Shown: piece after piece, positions 21,549-32,788 of the stretch
Layout of the letters: each line of letters opens with the position of its first letter
Numbering within the stretch: position 1 is the first letter of the stretch
Translations under genes and position numbers: made by a program
Assembly: GCF_001684335.1 (NCBI RefSeq)
Contig: NZ_LOIC01000072.1
Coordinates: forward strand, 340,306 to 404,305
DNA length: 64,000 nucleotides
Source: Photorhabdus namnaonensis
GTDB lineage: Bacteria; Pseudomonadota; Gammaproteobacteria; Enterobacterales; Enterobacteriaceae
Direction: 5' to 3'
Notes under the pieces: model-generated
Databases searched by the model: none
The model's input: the letters and a program-made list of their open reading frames with translations, nothing else
What the model was told of the DNA's origin: nothing

Positions 21549-21726
21549 GTTAATGATCTTCAAGATTTTAATTTAACGTCCATTTAGCTTCCCGCCGAAT
21601 GGGGTTGTTTTACATGCCCCGCTACGATTCCTGTAACAGGGTTTTTAGTTTGCGGAAAAATTCTCTACCCGCGTACCCAATTTTTAGTACATCGTCACCA
21701 ATTATAAGCTAAAAACTTAAAATCGT

Positions 21727-22410
21727 TCAGGTAATTGAAAGAATTTTTTTCGCATAATTTAGCGCCCGGTCGATAACTTCCTCGATAGACATACTGGTTG
21801 AATCCAATATTAATGCATCTTCAGCCGGCGCTAATGGTGCAACTGCCCGGTTACGGTCACGGTAATCACGTTCCTGTATCTCGGACAAAAGACATTCAAA
21901 GTTAACACTAAAGCCTTTTTCCTGCAACTGTAGCATACGTCTGCGTGCGCGTTCTTCTGCGCTGGCATCAAGGAATATTTTCACTGGGGCATCAGAAAAC
22001 ACCACGGTTCCCATATCACGGCCATCAGCAATCAAGCCCGGTGCGACCCGAAAAGCACGCTGACGCCGCAACAAGGCTTCACGAACTCGTGGGAAAGCAG
22101 CCGCCTGCGAGGCAGTATTACCGACCATTTCGGTGCGGATCTCATTACTAACATCCTCGCCCTCAAGCATTACACTGAGCTTCCCCTTGCCAGGGACAAA
22201 ACGTACATCAAGATTAGCAGCCAGAGGAACTAACGCATCTTCAGACTGGATATCCACCTGATGATGAATTGCGGCTAGCGCCAACACTCGATAAATAGCG
22301 CCTGAATCAAGCAGTTGCCAGCCTAAAGCCTCTGCCAATGCCTGGCATAACGTTCCTTTACCTGCACCGCTTGGCCCATCAACAGTTATTACTGGGGCTA
22401 TCGCCACCAT
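21727..22410 (-). CDS. cmk: Cytidylate kinase
   Basis: Phosphorylates CMP/dCMP with ATP for nucleotide salvage. 227 aa. The P-loop GPSGAGKGT is at residues 12-20; [25 protein letters not shown] and [10 protein letters not shown] are family signatures. It is 178 bp upstream of rpsA, the gap that probably holds the rpsA promoters. Confidence 0.97.
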   Translation of the reverse strand: MVAIAPVITVDGPSGAGKGTLCQALAEALGWQLLDSGAIYRVLALAAIHHQVDIQSEDALVPLAANLDVRFVPGKGKLSVMLEGEDVSNEIRTEMVGNTASQAAAFPRVREALLRRQRAFRVAPGLIADGRDMGTVVFSDAPVKIFLDASAEERARRRMLQLQEKGFSVNFECLLSEIQERDYRDRNRAVAPLAPAEDALILDSTSMSIEEVIDRALNYAKKILSIT

Positions 22411-22589
22411 TATTGTTCTCCTTTAGCATGGCAAGTTCACACTTCACCAGATGCTGAATATTTACTCAATAAAATAATCAATATCTGCCGTTTATTATAT
22501 GCACTCATAGAGTGAACGAAATAAGCGCATGCCATGTAGATAGATTTTGCTCAAAGAAATACGCTTTATTGAATCATAATAATCGATAA

Positions 22590-23876
22590 TTATGACTTTC
22601 GCTGGCTTAATCTCTCCAATTGATCGAAATAATCGGGAAAAGTCTTTGCTGTACAACCTGGATCGAGAATGGTAACCGACGTATCGGACAGCGCCACCAA
22701 CGAGAAACACATCGCCATTCTGTGATCATTATAGGTGCCAATTTCAGCAGGTAATAATATTGGCGGCGGTGTGATGCGAATGTAATCAACCCCCTCTTCC
22801 ACCTCTGCACCGACTTTACGTAATTCAGTTGCCATCGCATGGAGCCGATCCGTCTCTTTTACCCGCCAGTTGTATATATTGCGAATGACGGTCTCCCCTG
22901 CCGCAAACAACGCCGTGGTTGCAATGGTCATAGCAGCATCAGGGATCTCATTCATATCCATATCAATGCCAGTAAGGGTGCCACGTTCACATTCAACAAA
23001 ATCATCGCCCCAACGAATTTTCGCCCCCATTTTCTCCAGCACATTGGCAAATTTGGTATCCCCTTGCAGGCTATGTTTACCAATTCCGGTCACCCGCACA
23101 GTGCCACCTTTAATTGCTGCTGCCGCCAGAAAATAGGAAGCAGAAGAAGCATCACCTTCAACCAAATAGTGACCAGGAGAAACGTATTGCTGTCGGCCTT
23201 TAATATGGAAAATCTGATATTGCTCGTGATTTACACTAATACCAAAACTTTTCATTAATGCCAGAGTGATATCAATATAAGGTTTGGAAACCAATTCCCC
23301 TTGAATATAAATCTCAGAATCATTTTCTGCCAGTGGCGCAGCCATCAGCAATGCGGTCAGAAATTGGCTGGAAACACGACCATCTACCGTTACTTTGCCG
23401 CCGATAAAACCGCTTTTGATATGTAACGGTGGATAATTTTCCTGCTCCAGATAATCAATTTCCGCCCCCCCTTGACGCAACGCATCCACCAGGTGACCAA
23501 TCGGGCGCTCTTTCATTCGGGGTTCACCAGTAAGAACAACGTCATTTTTGCCCAGGCACAACGCGGCGGTTAGGGGACGCATTGCCGTGCCGGCGTTACC
23601 CAGAAACAGTTCTACAGGCCCTTTATGGGTAATTAACCCACCAATACCATCAACTTCACAACAAGTACGATCATCAGATAAACGATAACTGACACCCAAC
23701 GCAGCCAAAGCATTGAGCATATGGCGAATATCATCACTGTCCAACAAGTTAGTTAAGCAGGTAGTGCCTTTGGCAAAAGCCGCCAGTAATAGCGCACGGT
23801 TAGAAACACTTTTCGACCCTGGCAGGTTAATAGTTCCACTAATGGAGGAAATAGGTTGTAACATCAGGGATTGCAT
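22590..23876 (-). CDS. aroA: 5-enolpyruvylshikimate-3-phosphate synthase
   Basis: Shikimate pathway step six: joins PEP and shikimate-3-phosphate. Start at 23876 ([22 protein letters not shown]), giving 428 aa. The PEP-site motif [14 protein letters not shown], the phosphate-binding [15 protein letters not shown], and [11 protein letters not shown] near the C-terminus are all present. This is a class I (glyphosate-sensitive type) enzyme by its NAGTAMRP sequence. It follows serC, the known serC-aroA pair, with a hairpin between. The gene ycaL found next to cmk in E. coli is absent. Confidence 0.97.
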   Translation of the reverse strand: MQSLMLQPISSISGTINLPGSKSVSNRALLLAAFAKGTTCLTNLLDSDDIRHMLNALAALGVSYRLSDDRTCCEVDGIGGLITHKGPVELFLGNAGTAMRPLTAALCLGKNDVVLTGEPRMKERPIGHLVDALRQGGAEIDYLEQENYPPLHIKSGFIGGKVTVDGRVSSQFLTALLMAAPLAENDSEIYIQGELVSKPYIDITLALMKSFGISVNHEQYQIFHIKGRQQYVSPGHYLVEGDASSASYFLAAAAIKGGTVRVTGIGKHSLQGDTKFANVLEKMGAKIRWGDDFVECERGTLTGIDMDMNEIPDAAMTIATTALFAAGETVIRNIYNWRVKETDRLHAMATELRKVGAEVEEGVDYIRITPPPILLPAEIGTYNDHRMAMCFSLVALSDTSVTILDPGCTAKTFPDYFDQLERLSQRKS

Positions 23877-23962
23877 AAATAACAGGCTCTCCGATTCTCG
23901 ATTACATTTAATTATAAGTGAGTCATTTTTACGTTCGAGGAAATATTTTTTACCTTGAATAG

Positions 23963-23984
23963 ACCGGGAACCGTTGTTCCCGGT
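23963..23984 (-). terminator. Intercistronic hairpin between serC and aroA
   Basis: ACCGGGAAC-4 nt-GTTCCCGGT, a perfect 9-bp stem 14 bp after the serC stop. There is no T-run behind it, so partial read-through into aroA is expected. Confidence 0.55.
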
Positions 23985-23997
23985 AATGGTTGGCAAA

Positions 23998-25086
23998 TTA
24001 GCCGTTACGACGCTCAAAATCAGCCATAAAATCAACTAAAGCCTGAACCCCTTCTATCGGCATCGCATTATAAATAGAAGCACGCATACCGCCGGCAATC
24101 CGATGTCCTTTCAGTGCCTGCAACCCTTGAGCATCAGCCTCTGCCAGAAATTGGCTATCCAGTGAAGCATCAGTCATCTGGAACGGCACATTCATCAGGG
24201 AACGATTTTCAGGAGCAACCTGGTTGCGATAAAAATCACTGTTATCAATCGCGCTATAAAGCAGTTCAGCCTTAGCCTGATTACGCTTCGCCATCTCTTG
24301 TACCCCGCCTTGCTCTTTCAGCCATTTGAAGACCAATCCCGAGAGATACCAGGCAAACGTCGGCGGTGTGTTGAACATGGAGTCATTCTCCGCCAAAACA
24401 GCATAGTCAAAAATAGACGGGGTTTCTTTGCGGGCTTTGCCTAATAAATCTTCACGCACAATAACCAATGTGAGACCCGCAGGACCAATATTCTTCTGCG
24501 CTCCCGCATAAATCATACCGTAACGACCCACATCCAATGGTCGGGAAAGAATAGAAGAAGAGTAGTCGGCAATAATCACTTTATTATCATCAAAATCTGG
24601 CTGTTCATGAATGGCGATACCATCAATGGTTTCATTCGGGCAATAATGAACATAAGCCGCATCATCGCTTAATGACCATTCACGCATTGGTTTAACGCTT
24701 TTCAAGCCATTAATTTCGGTTTTGATATTAATCACATTCGGCGCACAGTATTTTTTGGCTTCTTTAACTGCACATGCAGCCCAATAACCGCCATCAATAT
24801 AATCGGCTTTAACATTATCACCCAACAAGTTCATCGGAATAGCAGCAAATTGACCGCGGGCGCCACCATGACAGAACAATACTTTATAGTTTTCAGGCAC
24901 TGATAATAGATCTCGCAAATCGTTTTCAGCCTCCTTTGCTACCGCGATAAACTCCTTACCACGGTGACTTATCTCCATAATTGAAGTCCCAATACCATTC
25001 CAGTTGCATAGCTCCTGTTCAGCTCTACGCAATACTTCAACCGGTAACATAGCGGGACCTGAACTGAAATTATATACCTGATTCAT
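23998..25086 (-). CDS. serC: Phosphoserine aminotransferase
   Basis: PLP enzyme of serine and pyridoxal phosphate synthesis. 362 aa, starting [20 protein letters not shown]. The PLP lysine is K198 in [13 protein letters not shown]; the HRGKEF and [13 protein letters not shown] blocks match the family. First gene of the serC-aroA unit. Its upstream gap (25087-25257) is AT-rich and should hold the promoter. Confidence 0.97.
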   Translation of the reverse strand: MNQVYNFSSGPAMLPVEVLRRAEQELCNWNGIGTSIMEISHRGKEFIAVAKEAENDLRDLLSVPENYKVLFCHGGARGQFAAIPMNLLGDNVKADYIDGGYWAACAVKEAKKYCAPNVINIKTEINGLKSVKPMREWSLSDDAAYVHYCPNETIDGIAIHEQPDFDDNKVIIADYSSSILSRPLDVGRYGMIYAGAQKNIGPAGLTLVIVREDLLGKARKETPSIFDYAVLAENDSMFNTPPTFAWYLSGLVFKWLKEQGGVQEMAKRNQAKAELLYSAIDNSDFYRNQVAPENRSLMNVPFQMTDASLDSQFLAEADAQGLQALKGHRIAGGMRASIYNAMPIEGVQALVDFMADFERRNG

Positions 25087-25257
25087 TTACCTCACCTTAT
25101 TCTGACGAAATAACAATGATTGATAGCAATAAATAATCTGATATACCGGTTGTACCATTCCCATTTCATTGCTGCAATGGTTATTCAAACGTTGAACAAA
25201 ACTATCGCAAAAATAGCCAATAAACTTGTTCATTCAGCGCTATTACAGGTGAACCAC

Positions 25258-25761
25258 TTATTTTTTACCTTTTTTATCTACAGCTATGAGAGGAAGGAAT
25301 AATGTGAATGGCGAATCGGGTAAAGCAATAAATCCATGATGTCGGTAAAATCGCACTGCATTATCATCTTTTGCATCAACAAGCAGCGCATAAGACGCAA
25401 TTTCGGCACGAATGGTCCTCTCAATAGCATCAGCTAGCAATGCTCCACCGAGTCCCTGACTTCTAAATGCCTGATCAACGGCCAACCTCCCCATCCGTAC
25501 TGCCGGCACTGTTGGGTATCGTGGCAATTTCTTAATAGTAGCCGTAGGGAGGTTGGTCAACTGGATACCGGCAGCAGCCAGAGTATAATATCCCGCGACC
25601 CGGTGATCATGAAGCGCAACAAAACAAGCTGCTACGCGGCGTCTAACATCCTGACCAACCTGTCTCTGAAAGTAACCATCTAGAAATTCTGAACCACTGT
25701 AGAACGAATCACGATCATGTTCTTCGTTGAGTTGCATAACATCAAACATCGTGGAGATCAT
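25258..25761 (-). CDS. GNAT acetyltransferase toxin (TacT-like)
   Basis: 167-aa acetyltransferase of the type II toxin group that acetylates charged tRNA. Acetyl-CoA-binding QGLGGALLADA follows RLAVDQAFRS at about 92-110, and the likely catalytic tyrosine is in VRFYRHHGF near residue 139. The start ATG at 25761 overlaps the stop of the DUF1778 antitoxin gene (ATGA); an internal ATG four codons later is possible. The antitoxin-first, overlapping layout is typical of tacAT/ataRT modules. It sits between serC and ansB, where E. coli has no such genes. Confidence 0.87.
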   Translation of the reverse strand: MISTMFDVMQLNEEHDRDSFYSGSEFLDGYFQRQVGQDVRRRVAACFVALHDHRVAGYYTLAAAGIQLTNLPTATIKKLPRYPTVPAVRMGRLAVDQAFRSQGLGGALLADAIERTIRAEIASYALLVDAKDDNAVRFYRHHGFIALPDSPFTLFLPLIAVDKKGKK

Positions 25762-26033
25762 TCTGATCGTAACAAAGAGCGGCGCCGTGCGAATGCACGT
25801 TCAAGCGCTGGAGTAGGTTCCGGTGGATTCAGCAATGCCTGCGCAAAACATTGCTGATCGGCCAGAGACAAACGAAGTACTTCTGACTGCTCAATTGCGC
25901 GCTGCGCGGCATCTTGTGCAGCAGACACAACAAAATCAGTCATAGTACGTCCTTGAATTTCAGCGGCCCGTTTAATCAGGGCATGTAGATCAGGATTCAT
26001 TCGCGCCTCAAAACGCGCGGTGGAAGTAGCCAT
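25758..26033 (-). CDS. DUF1778 antitoxin (TacA-like)
   Basis: 91-aa protein: an N-terminal ribbon-helix-helix DNA-binding part (ARFEARMNPDLHALIKRAAE, then GRTMTDFVVSAAQDAAQ) and a C-terminal tail rich in Pro and Arg (LLNPPEPTPALERAFARR) that would wrap the toxin. A GAGG ribosome site precedes the ATG. It should repress its own promoter in complex with the acetyltransferase. About 220 bp to ansB hold no other gene. Confidence 0.88.
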   Translation of the reverse strand: MATSTARFEARMNPDLHALIKRAAEIQGRTMTDFVVSAAQDAAQRAIEQSEVLRLSLADQQCFAQALLNPPEPTPALERAFARRRSLLRSE

Positions 26034-26252
26034 AATAGACCTCGACTAAAATTATCCGGCAAATTTCCGTACAAATAATATTTTAGCTACTTTTTGAGCA
26101 GAATGCTACCTTCAACTACTAGTTCTAATCAGTGCAGTCCCTTGCTTAATACAAACCAGATTACATTTAACATCCCTCACTCCAAATACTACAGGGCATA
26201 GAGCGCGGAACTCCGTCACCTGCTCACCCTATTGTTATCTCTGAATCACGAA

Positions 26253-27296
26253 TCAATATTTCACAAACATCTCGTGAATTTTCACCGGATCACGTGTTTC
26301 AGTCAGCGCTAATTGTAATAGTACTCTGGCCTTTTGCGGATTCAGACGTTCAGCAGCGACAAAGCCATGCTTGCTATCATCCACTTCCGCATCCTGAGTA
26401 ACATATCCGACCGGTACACGGCTTGCTCTGACAACCACAACTCCATCTTTAGCCGCTTGGGCCAAGGTATCGAAAATCGCCTTGTACATATTACCGTTGC
26501 CCACACCGGCGCTGACAATGCCTTGGTAACCATCTTTCAGCAGAGCTTTCGCCGGCAGATCAGACGCATTGGCGTAGTTATAAACAATGCCTACTTTCGG
26601 CAATTTATCGAGTTTACTGACATCAAAAATAGCCTGACTGGCTCTCGGTTTAGCGTCTGCGTAATAATTGACTTTGCCATTATGAACGAAGCCCTCAGCA
26701 CCCGCATTAATTGGCTGGAATGCCTGAACTTCGGTGGTGCTCATTTTCACCACAGCGCGCCCACTGATAACCGCATCATTCATTGCCATCAACACACCAC
26801 GTTTGGCTGATGCTTGATCACTGGCAACCACCACAGCGTTATACAGATTTAACGGGCCATCGGCGCCAAGCGCCGTAGATGGGCGCATCGCGCCAACCAT
26901 GACTATCGGCTTCTGGCAGTGGGTAGTTAGATCGAGGAAGTAAGCGGTTTCTTCCATCGTGTCAGTACCGTGGGTGATAACAAAACCATCGGTTTTGTCA
27001 CAATCAGCGTTGATTCTTTTCGCTAGCGTCAACCACACCTGATCATTCATATCCTGCGAACCAATACTAACTACCTGCTCACCTTTTAGGTTGGCGATAT
27101 TTTTGATCTCAGGAACAGCATTGACTAATTCATCAATAGCAACTCTTCCAGCAACATAATTGGATTGGATTGTAGACTTACCGCCACCCGCAATCGTCCC
27201 TCCTGTCGCCAAAAGTGTAATATTTGGTAAAGCAAAAGCAGAACCACTAATTAATGCCAATAAACTGGCTAAAACTGTGTGTTTCATCTTTTTCAT
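26253..27296 (-). CDS. ansB: Periplasmic L-asparaginase, type II
   Basis: Hydrolyses asparagine to aspartate and ammonia. 347 aa with a signal peptide MKKMKHTVLASLLALISGSA ending before LPNITLL. Both threonine active-site motifs are present: TGGTIAGGG (T34) and THGTDTMEET (T111-D112). AAGGAAG precedes the start. Compared with E. coli AnsB the order of genes differs, since ansB lies here between the toxin-antitoxin pair and ycaO, so it is a local insertion. No clear FNR or CRP site was recognised in the 138 bp shared with ycaO. Confidence 0.95.
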   Translation of the reverse strand: MKKMKHTVLASLLALISGSAFALPNITLLATGGTIAGGGKSTIQSNYVAGRVAIDELVNAVPEIKNIANLKGEQVVSIGSQDMNDQVWLTLAKRINADCDKTDGFVITHGTDTMEETAYFLDLTTHCQKPIVMVGAMRPSTALGADGPLNLYNAVVVASDQASAKRGVLMAMNDAVISGRAVVKMSTTEVQAFQPINAGAEGFVHNGKVNYYADAKPRASQAIFDVSKLDKLPKVGIVYNYANASDLPAKALLKDGYQGIVSAGVGNGNMYKAIFDTLAQAAKDGVVVVRASRVPVGYVTQDAEVDDSKHGFVAAERLNPQKARVLLQLALTETRDPVKIHEMFVKY

Positions 27297-27434
27297 GCTT
27301 CTTCCTTAATAAAAAATATCCTGCTAGATTATGGATGATGATAACAATAAATCTGTGATACATACCAGACTTTAGCTACTGAAAAAAAACTCGTATGATG
27401 AGCGCCCCATAACAAGCACTCATAAGTGAATACC

Positions 27435-29198
27435 ATGACGCAAACCTTTATTCCCGGCAAAGACGCCGCACTGGAAGACTCAATCAACCGTTTTCAACAA
27501 AAACTGCAACACCTTGGTTTTAATATTGAAGAAGCTTCATGGCTGAATCCGGTTCCCAATGTCTGGTCAGTTCATATCCGTGACCGCGATTGTCCTCTCT
27601 GTTTTACCAATGGCAAAGGCGCCAGCAAGAAAGCCGCTCTAGCATCTGCTTTAGGGGAGTATTTTGAACGCCTGTCAACCAACTATTTTTTTGCTGATTT
27701 CTATTTAGGAGAGGCTATCGCTAACGGTGATTTTGTCCATTATCCCAATGAAAAATGGTTTGCTTTACCGGACGATGATTCCTTACCAGAAGGCATTCTG
27801 GATGACCGGTTACGTAAATTTTATGATCCTGAGAATGACTTATGCGCAAGTCAGTTAGTTGATTTGCAATCAGATAATGAAGAGCGTGGTATCTGCTCAC
27901 TGCCGTTTACTCGTCAATCTGATCATCATACCGTCTATATTCCGATGAATATTATTGGCAATCTTTATGTTTCCAATGGTATGTCAGCCGGCAATACTAT
28001 GAATGAAGCCAGAGTTCAGGGACTATCTGAAGTTTTTGAACGCTATGTGAAAAATCGTATTATCGCCGAAGGCATCAGCCTGCCAGAAATTCCTCAGGAA
28101 GTAATGAATCTTTATCCTGGTGTTGTCGCTGCTGTCAACAAATTACAGGATGAAGGTTTCCCGCTCTATTGCTATGACGCCTCCCTCGGTGGGCAGTTCC
28201 CGGTTATTTGTGTAGTGCTGTTTAATCCTAATAACGGAACCTGTTTCGCCTCTTTTGGCGCGCACCCTGAATTTGGTGTGGCACTGGAACGTACTGTGAC
28301 CGAATTATTACAAGGCCGCAGTTTAAAAGATTTGGATGTATTCAATGCGCCCACTTTCGATAATGAAGAAGTGGCAGAACATACCAATCTGGAGACTCAC
28401 TTTATCGATTCAAGCGGTTTAATCAGTTGGGACTTGTTTAAACAAGATGCTGATTACGCGTTCACTGACTGGAATTTCAGCGGCACGACAGAAGAAGAGT
28501 TCACCACTTTGATGGAAATTTTCAAACAATTGGATGCCGAAGTTTATATTGCTGACTATGAGCATCTCGGTGTTTATGCCTGCCGCATTCTGGTTCCGGG
28601 GATGTCTGATATTTATCCTGTAGAAGATTTACATCTTGCTAATAATACGATGGGAACCCATCTTCGGGAAACTTTATTAGCATTACCGGATAGCCAATGG
28701 CCAGCCGAAGAATATCTGGCACTGATTGAACAATTAGATGAAGAAGGTTTGGACGATTTTACCCGTGTCCGTGAATTGCTTGGTATTGCGGTGGGTAAAG
28801 ATAATGGCTGGAGCAATTTACGTGTCGGTGAATTGAAATCCATGTTGGCACTGGCTGGCGGTGATTTGGAACAGGCTTTAATTTGGATAGAGTGGACCCA
28901 AGATTTTAACGCCTCAGTCTTTACCTCCGAACGCGCTAATTATTATCGCTGTTTGCAAACATTGCTCTTACTTGCTCTGGAAGAGAATAAAGAGCCGACA
29001 CAATATTATCAAGCATTCGTAAAAATGTACGGGCAAGATGCTGTCGAAGCAGCATCAGCAGCTATTTCTGGTGAACACTGTTTTTATGGCCTGTGGTCAG
29101 TTGATTCAGATTTAAAATCACTGCCCGCTCATCAGGCTTTATTAGCTGCTTATGAGAAACTGCAAAAAGCAAAACGCGATTTCTGGAACGAAAAATAG
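27435..29198 (+). CDS. ycaO: YcaO, ribosomal protein S12 methylthiotransferase accessory factor
   Basis: ATP-using YcaO-fold protein that aids RimO in beta-methylthiolation of S12. 587 aa from the ATG at 27435 (MTQTFIPGKDAALEDSI); the GTG nine bases earlier is in frame but not family-like. The ATP-site region NGKGASKKAALASALGEYFE (about 60-80) and ARVQGLSEVFERYVK are conserved, as is the C-terminal half. Upstream of focA, as in E. coli. Confidence 0.96.
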   Translation: MTQTFIPGKDAALEDSINRFQQKLQHLGFNIEEASWLNPVPNVWSVHIRDRDCPLCFTNGKGASKKAALASALGEYFERLSTNYFFADFYLGEAIANGDFVHYPNEKWFALPDDDSLPEGILDDRLRKFYDPENDLCASQLVDLQSDNEERGICSLPFTRQSDHHTVYIPMNIIGNLYVSNGMSAGNTMNEARVQGLSEVFERYVKNRIIAEGISLPEIPQEVMNLYPGVVAAVNKLQDEGFPLYCYDASLGGQFPVICVVLFNPNNGTCFASFGAHPEFGVALERTVTELLQGRSLKDLDVFNAPTFDNEEVAEHTNLETHFIDSSGLISWDLFKQDADYAFTDWNFSGTTEEEFTTLMEIFKQLDAEVYIADYEHLGVYACRILVPGMSDIYPVEDLHLANNTMGTHLRETLLALPDSQWPAEEYLALIEQLDEEGLDDFTRVRELLGIAVGKDNGWSNLRVGELKSMLALAGGDLEQALIWIEWTQDFNASVFTSERANYYRCLQTLLLLALEENKEPTQYYQAFVKMYGQDAVEAASAAISGEHCFYGLWSVDSDLKSLPAHQALLAAYEKLQKAKRDFWNEK

Positions 29199-29519
29199 AA
29201 TTGTAGAAAAGACAATTCATAATTAAAAGTAAAATTCAGGTTAAATTAAATTTATTCTCAACAACAAATAAACAACAATTTAGCCTGTAATTTTACTTAT
29301 CAAACTTCCTACCAACAGATTAAATAAAAAAAATATAATAATTTTTAAAGTTTTTTTAATTTCATTAAAATCAATCAATTAACTAGAATTTTAACCATTT
29401 TTATTTCCCAAAACCGAGTCTACTCTCAGGGGATTATGATCTATATCAAGTTTCCCCCTTAAAGCCTTTGTTACTATCGTTACGTACCGTAACTTATTAA
29501 TGATAAAGAGAATGTTGGT
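29199..29519. other. ycaO-focA intergenic region (focA-pfl promoter region)
   Basis: 320 bp, very AT-rich, no ORF. It should carry the anaerobically induced promoters for focA-pflBA; one FNR-like palindrome is annotated separately. Confidence 0.6.
29436..29449. promoter_or_regulatory. FNR-like binding site upstream of focA
   Basis: ATGAT-CTAT-ATCAA differs from the FNR consensus TTGATnnnnATCAA at one base. It lies about 70 bp before the focA start, where anaerobic activation is expected from the E. coli focA-pfl operon. Transcription start not determined. Confidence 0.65.
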
Positions 29520-30377
29520 ATGAAAGCTGACACCCCCTTTAACCTATTACCACCTGCGGTAATGACACAAATCGCCAATGACATTGGTATTTATAAAACG
29601 ACTAAATCTGTCGCCATTACTTATCTGTCAGCAATAACTGCCGGGGTTTTTATTTCCATTGCATTTGTCTTTTATATTACCGCGACTACAGGAACCGTAT
29701 CTGTCCCTTATGGACTGGCTAAATTAGTTGGCGGTATCTGTTTCTCCCTTGGATTAATGTTAGTTGTCGTGTGTGGCGCAGATTTATTTACTTCCACTGT
29801 GCTAACGATTATTGCCAAAGCAACTAGACGTATAACCTGGTATCAAATGATTAAAAACTGGATTAACGTTTATCTCGGTAATTTAATTGGCGCGTTATTT
29901 TTTGTCGCCATTATCTGGTTTGCCGGTCAATATCGTATTGCCGACGGATTGTGGGGCTTAAATGTCTTGCAAACAGCAAATTATAAAATGCATCATTCTT
30001 TTATTGAATCGCTATTTTTAGGCATTCTCGCCAATTTAATGGTTTGTCTCGCTGTTTGGATGAGTTATGCCGGACGTAGTTTAATGGACAAAATATTTGC
30101 CATGATTTTGCCAGTAAGCATGTTTGTTGCCAGCGGCTTTGAGCACAGTATTGCGAATATGTTTTTAATCCCGCTTGGTATTATTATTAAGTATTTCGCA
30201 CCAACTGAATTCTGGATTAATGTGGGTGCGACACCTGAACAGTTTCCTCAACTCACCATTTCACACTTTATTACTGACAATTTAATTCCAGTTACTATTG
30301 GCAATATTATCGGCGGCGCCGTTTTGGTAGGTTTAACTTACTGGTCAATTTATCTGCGTAGTGGGCAAAAACATTAA
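29520..30377 (+). CDS. focA: Formate channel FocA
   Basis: Pentameric inner-membrane formate/formic acid channel of the FNT family. 285 aa with six hydrophobic helices. It starts [20 protein letters not shown] and has the pore block around [12 protein letters not shown] (about 80-91) and the [11 protein letters not shown] motif (about 205-215), which carries the pore histidine. First gene of focA-pflB-pflA. Confidence 0.96.
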   Translation: MKADTPFNLLPPAVMTQIANDIGIYKTTKSVAITYLSAITAGVFISIAFVFYITATTGTVSVPYGLAKLVGGICFSLGLMLVVVCGADLFTSTVLTIIAKATRRITWYQMIKNWINVYLGNLIGALFFVAIIWFAGQYRIADGLWGLNVLQTANYKMHHSFIESLFLGILANLMVCLAVWMSYAGRSLMDKIFAMILPVSMFVASGFEHSIANMFLIPLGIIIKYFAPTEFWINVGATPEQFPQLTISHFITDNLIPVTIGNIIGGAVLVGLTYWSIYLRSGQKH

Positions 30378-30432
30378 TTCGCTCCCTTATTTAGTTTCTC
30401 AAAAGTTCGATTATTATAAAGGTAGAAGTATC

Positions 30433-32715
30433 ATGACTGAATTAAATAAAAAATTCTCTGTCGCATGGCAAGGTTTTAATCAGGGGGATTGGCAGAATGA
30501 AGTCAACATTCGTGACTTCATTCAAAGAAACTATACGCCATACGAGGGTGATGAATCTTTCCTGACAGGTTCGACAAAGGCGACCGATATCTTATGGGAA
30601 AAAGTCATGGAAGGTATCAAAATCGAAAACCGCACTTACGCACCGGTTGATTTTGATACTGATGTTGCTGCTACTATTACCTCCCACGATGCAGGTTACA
30701 TCGAAAAAGATCTGGAAACTATTGTTGGCCTGCAAACGGAAACCCCATTAAAACGTGCGCTGATCCCATTTGGCGGCATCAAAATGGTGGAAGGCTCATG
30801 TAAAGTTTATGGTCGGGAACTCGATCCTAAATTGAAGCAGATTTTCACTGAATACCGCAAAACGCATAATCAGGGTGTTTTTGATGTTTACACGCCAGAT
30901 ATTCTGAAATGCCGAAAATCCGGGGTTCTGACCGGTTTACCTGATGCCTATGGCCGCGGTCGCATTATTGGGGATTACCGTCGCGTTGCGGTATACGGCA
31001 TCGATTTCTTACGTGATGATAAATTAGCTCAGTTCAATTCATTGCAGGAAAAACTGGAAAACGGTGAAGATCTGGCAATGACGGTTCAATTGCGTGAAGA
31101 AATTACTGAACAGCACCGCGCTCTGGGCCAGATTAAAGAGATGGCGGCTAAATACGGCTATGATATTTCTAGCCCCGCCACTGACGCTAAGGAAGCGATA
31201 CAGTGGACCTATTTCGCTTATTTGGCGGCGGTTAAATCTCAAAATGGCGCCGCGATGTCTTTTGGTCGCGTATCCAGTTTCCTGGATATTTACATCGAAC
31301 GGGATCTGCAAGCAGGTAAGTTGACAGAAGTTGAAGCACAGGAATTGATCGACCATCTGGTGATGAAACTACGTATGGTGCGTTTCCTGCGTACCCCTGA
31401 ATATGACGAACTGTTCTCCGGCGACCCAATCTGGGCAACAGAATCGTTGGCAGGTATGGGATTGGATGGCCGCACACTGGTGACTAAAAACAGCTTCCGT
31501 TTCCTGAATACCCTATACACGATGGGTCCATCCCCAGAACCCAACATGACCATCCTGTGGTCCGAAAAACTGCCAATAAATTTCAAAAAATTCGCGGCAA
31601 AAGTGTCTATCGACACCTCATCTTTACAGTATGAGAACGATGATCTGATGCGCCCCAACTTCAACAATGATGATTACGCTATTGCTTGTTGTGTCAGCCC
31701 GATGATTGTGGGTAAACAGATGCAATTCTTCGGCGCCCGCGCGAATCTGGCGAAAACCATGCTGTACGCTATTAACGGCGGTGTGGATGAAAAACTGAAA
31801 ATGCAGGTTGGCCCGAAAGAAGAACCTATGAAAGATGCGGTGCTGGATTACGATAAAGTGATGGCCCGCATGGACCACTTTATGGATTGGCTGGCAAAAC
31901 AGTATGTTACCGCATTAAACATCATTCACTATATGCATGATAAATATAGCTATGAAGCCGCACTGATGGCGCTGCACGACCGAGATGTTTACCGTACTAT
32001 GGCCTGTGGCATTGCCGGTTTGTCCGTCGCCGCAGACTCGTTGTCTGCCATCAAATACGCCAAAGTGACACCGATCCGTGACGAAGATGGTTTAGCGGTT
32101 GACTTCAAGATTGAAGGTGAATATCCACAATTTGGTAACAATGACTCACGCGTCGATGATATTGCTTGTGATCTGGTTGAACGTTTCATGAAAAAAATCC
32201 AGAAACTGAATACTTATCGCAACGCGGTACCGACACAATCCGTTCTGACCATCACTTCTAACGTAGTATATGGTAAAAAAACCGGCAACACCCCTGACGG
32301 GCGTCGTGCCGGCGCGCCATTTGGACCTGGTGCCAATCCAATGCATGGTCGCGATCAAAAAGGCGCCGTCGCCTCTTTAACCTCTGTGGCTAAACTGCCC
32401 TTCGCCTATGCGAAAGACGGTATCTCTTACACCTTCTCTATCGTACCGAATGCGTTAGGAAAAGATGATGAAACACGCAAAACTAATTTGGCAGGTTTAC
32501 TGGATGGTTATTTCCACCATGAAGCTGAAATTGAAGGTGGTCAACATCTGAACGTCAACGTGATGAACCGTGACATGCTGCTCGATGCGATGGAAGACCC
32601 GGAGAAATACCCTCAACTCACCATCCGGGTATCGGGTTATGCCGTGCGCTTCAACTCATTGACTAAAGAGCAACAACAAGATGTGATCACCCGTACCTTC
32701 ACCCAATCTATGTAA
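30433..32715 (+). CDS. pflB: Formate C-acetyltransferase (pyruvate formate-lyase)
   Basis: Glycyl-radical enzyme that splits pyruvate with CoA into acetyl-CoA and formate under anaerobiosis. Start at 30433 ([15 protein letters not shown]); the frame extends upstream into the focA end, which was ignored. 760 aa as in E. coli. The cysteines C418-C419 are in IACCVSPM, and the radical glycine is G734 in [12 protein letters not shown]. 55 bp after focA. Confidence 0.98.
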   Translation: MTELNKKFSVAWQGFNQGDWQNEVNIRDFIQRNYTPYEGDESFLTGSTKATDILWEKVMEGIKIENRTYAPVDFDTDVAATITSHDAGYIEKDLETIVGLQTETPLKRALIPFGGIKMVEGSCKVYGRELDPKLKQIFTEYRKTHNQGVFDVYTPDILKCRKSGVLTGLPDAYGRGRIIGDYRRVAVYGIDFLRDDKLAQFNSLQEKLENGEDLAMTVQLREEITEQHRALGQIKEMAAKYGYDISSPATDAKEAIQWTYFAYLAAVKSQNGAAMSFGRVSSFLDIYIERDLQAGKLTEVEAQELIDHLVMKLRMVRFLRTPEYDELFSGDPIWATESLAGMGLDGRTLVTKNSFRFLNTLYTMGPSPEPNMTILWSEKLPINFKKFAAKVSIDTSSLQYENDDLMRPNFNNDDYAIACCVSPMIVGKQMQFFGARANLAKTMLYAINGGVDEKLKMQVGPKEEPMKDAVLDYDKVMARMDHFMDWLAKQYVTALNIIHYMHDKYSYEAALMALHDRDVYRTMACGIAGLSVAADSLSAIKYAKVTPIRDEDGLAVDFKIEGEYPQFGNNDSRVDDIACDLVERFMKKIQKLNTYRNAVPTQSVLTITSNVVYGKKTGNTPDGRRAGAPFGPGANPMHGRDQKGAVASLTSVAKLPFAYAKDGISYTFSIVPNALGKDDETRKTNLAGLLDGYFHHEAEIEGGQHLNVNVMNRDMLLDAMEDPEKYPQLTIRVSGYAVRFNSLTKEQQQDVITRTFTQSM

Positions 32716-32729
32716 TAATTTATTAACAA

Positions 32730-32750
32730 AGGCCCTGAATTCTGGGGCCT
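32730..32750. terminator. Hairpin between pflB and pflA
   Basis: AGGCCCTGAATTCTGGGGCCT forms a compact stem-loop 14 bp past the pflB stop. No T-run follows. It may lower pflA expression relative to pflB. Confidence 0.5.
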
Positions 32751-32788
32751 CTATTCGCTTATCCTGCCAGTTTTGGAGCAAACCTGTT

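Noticed and set aside
22839-23258. 139-aa open frame on the + strand
   Set aside because: Antisense to aroA, which is complete and conserved.
26334-26810. 158-aa open frame on the + strand
   Set aside because: Antisense to ansB.
27297-27434. CRP or FNR site shared by ansB and ycaO
   Set aside because: TGTGA half-site at 27352 lacks the second half; no FNR palindrome found by eye.
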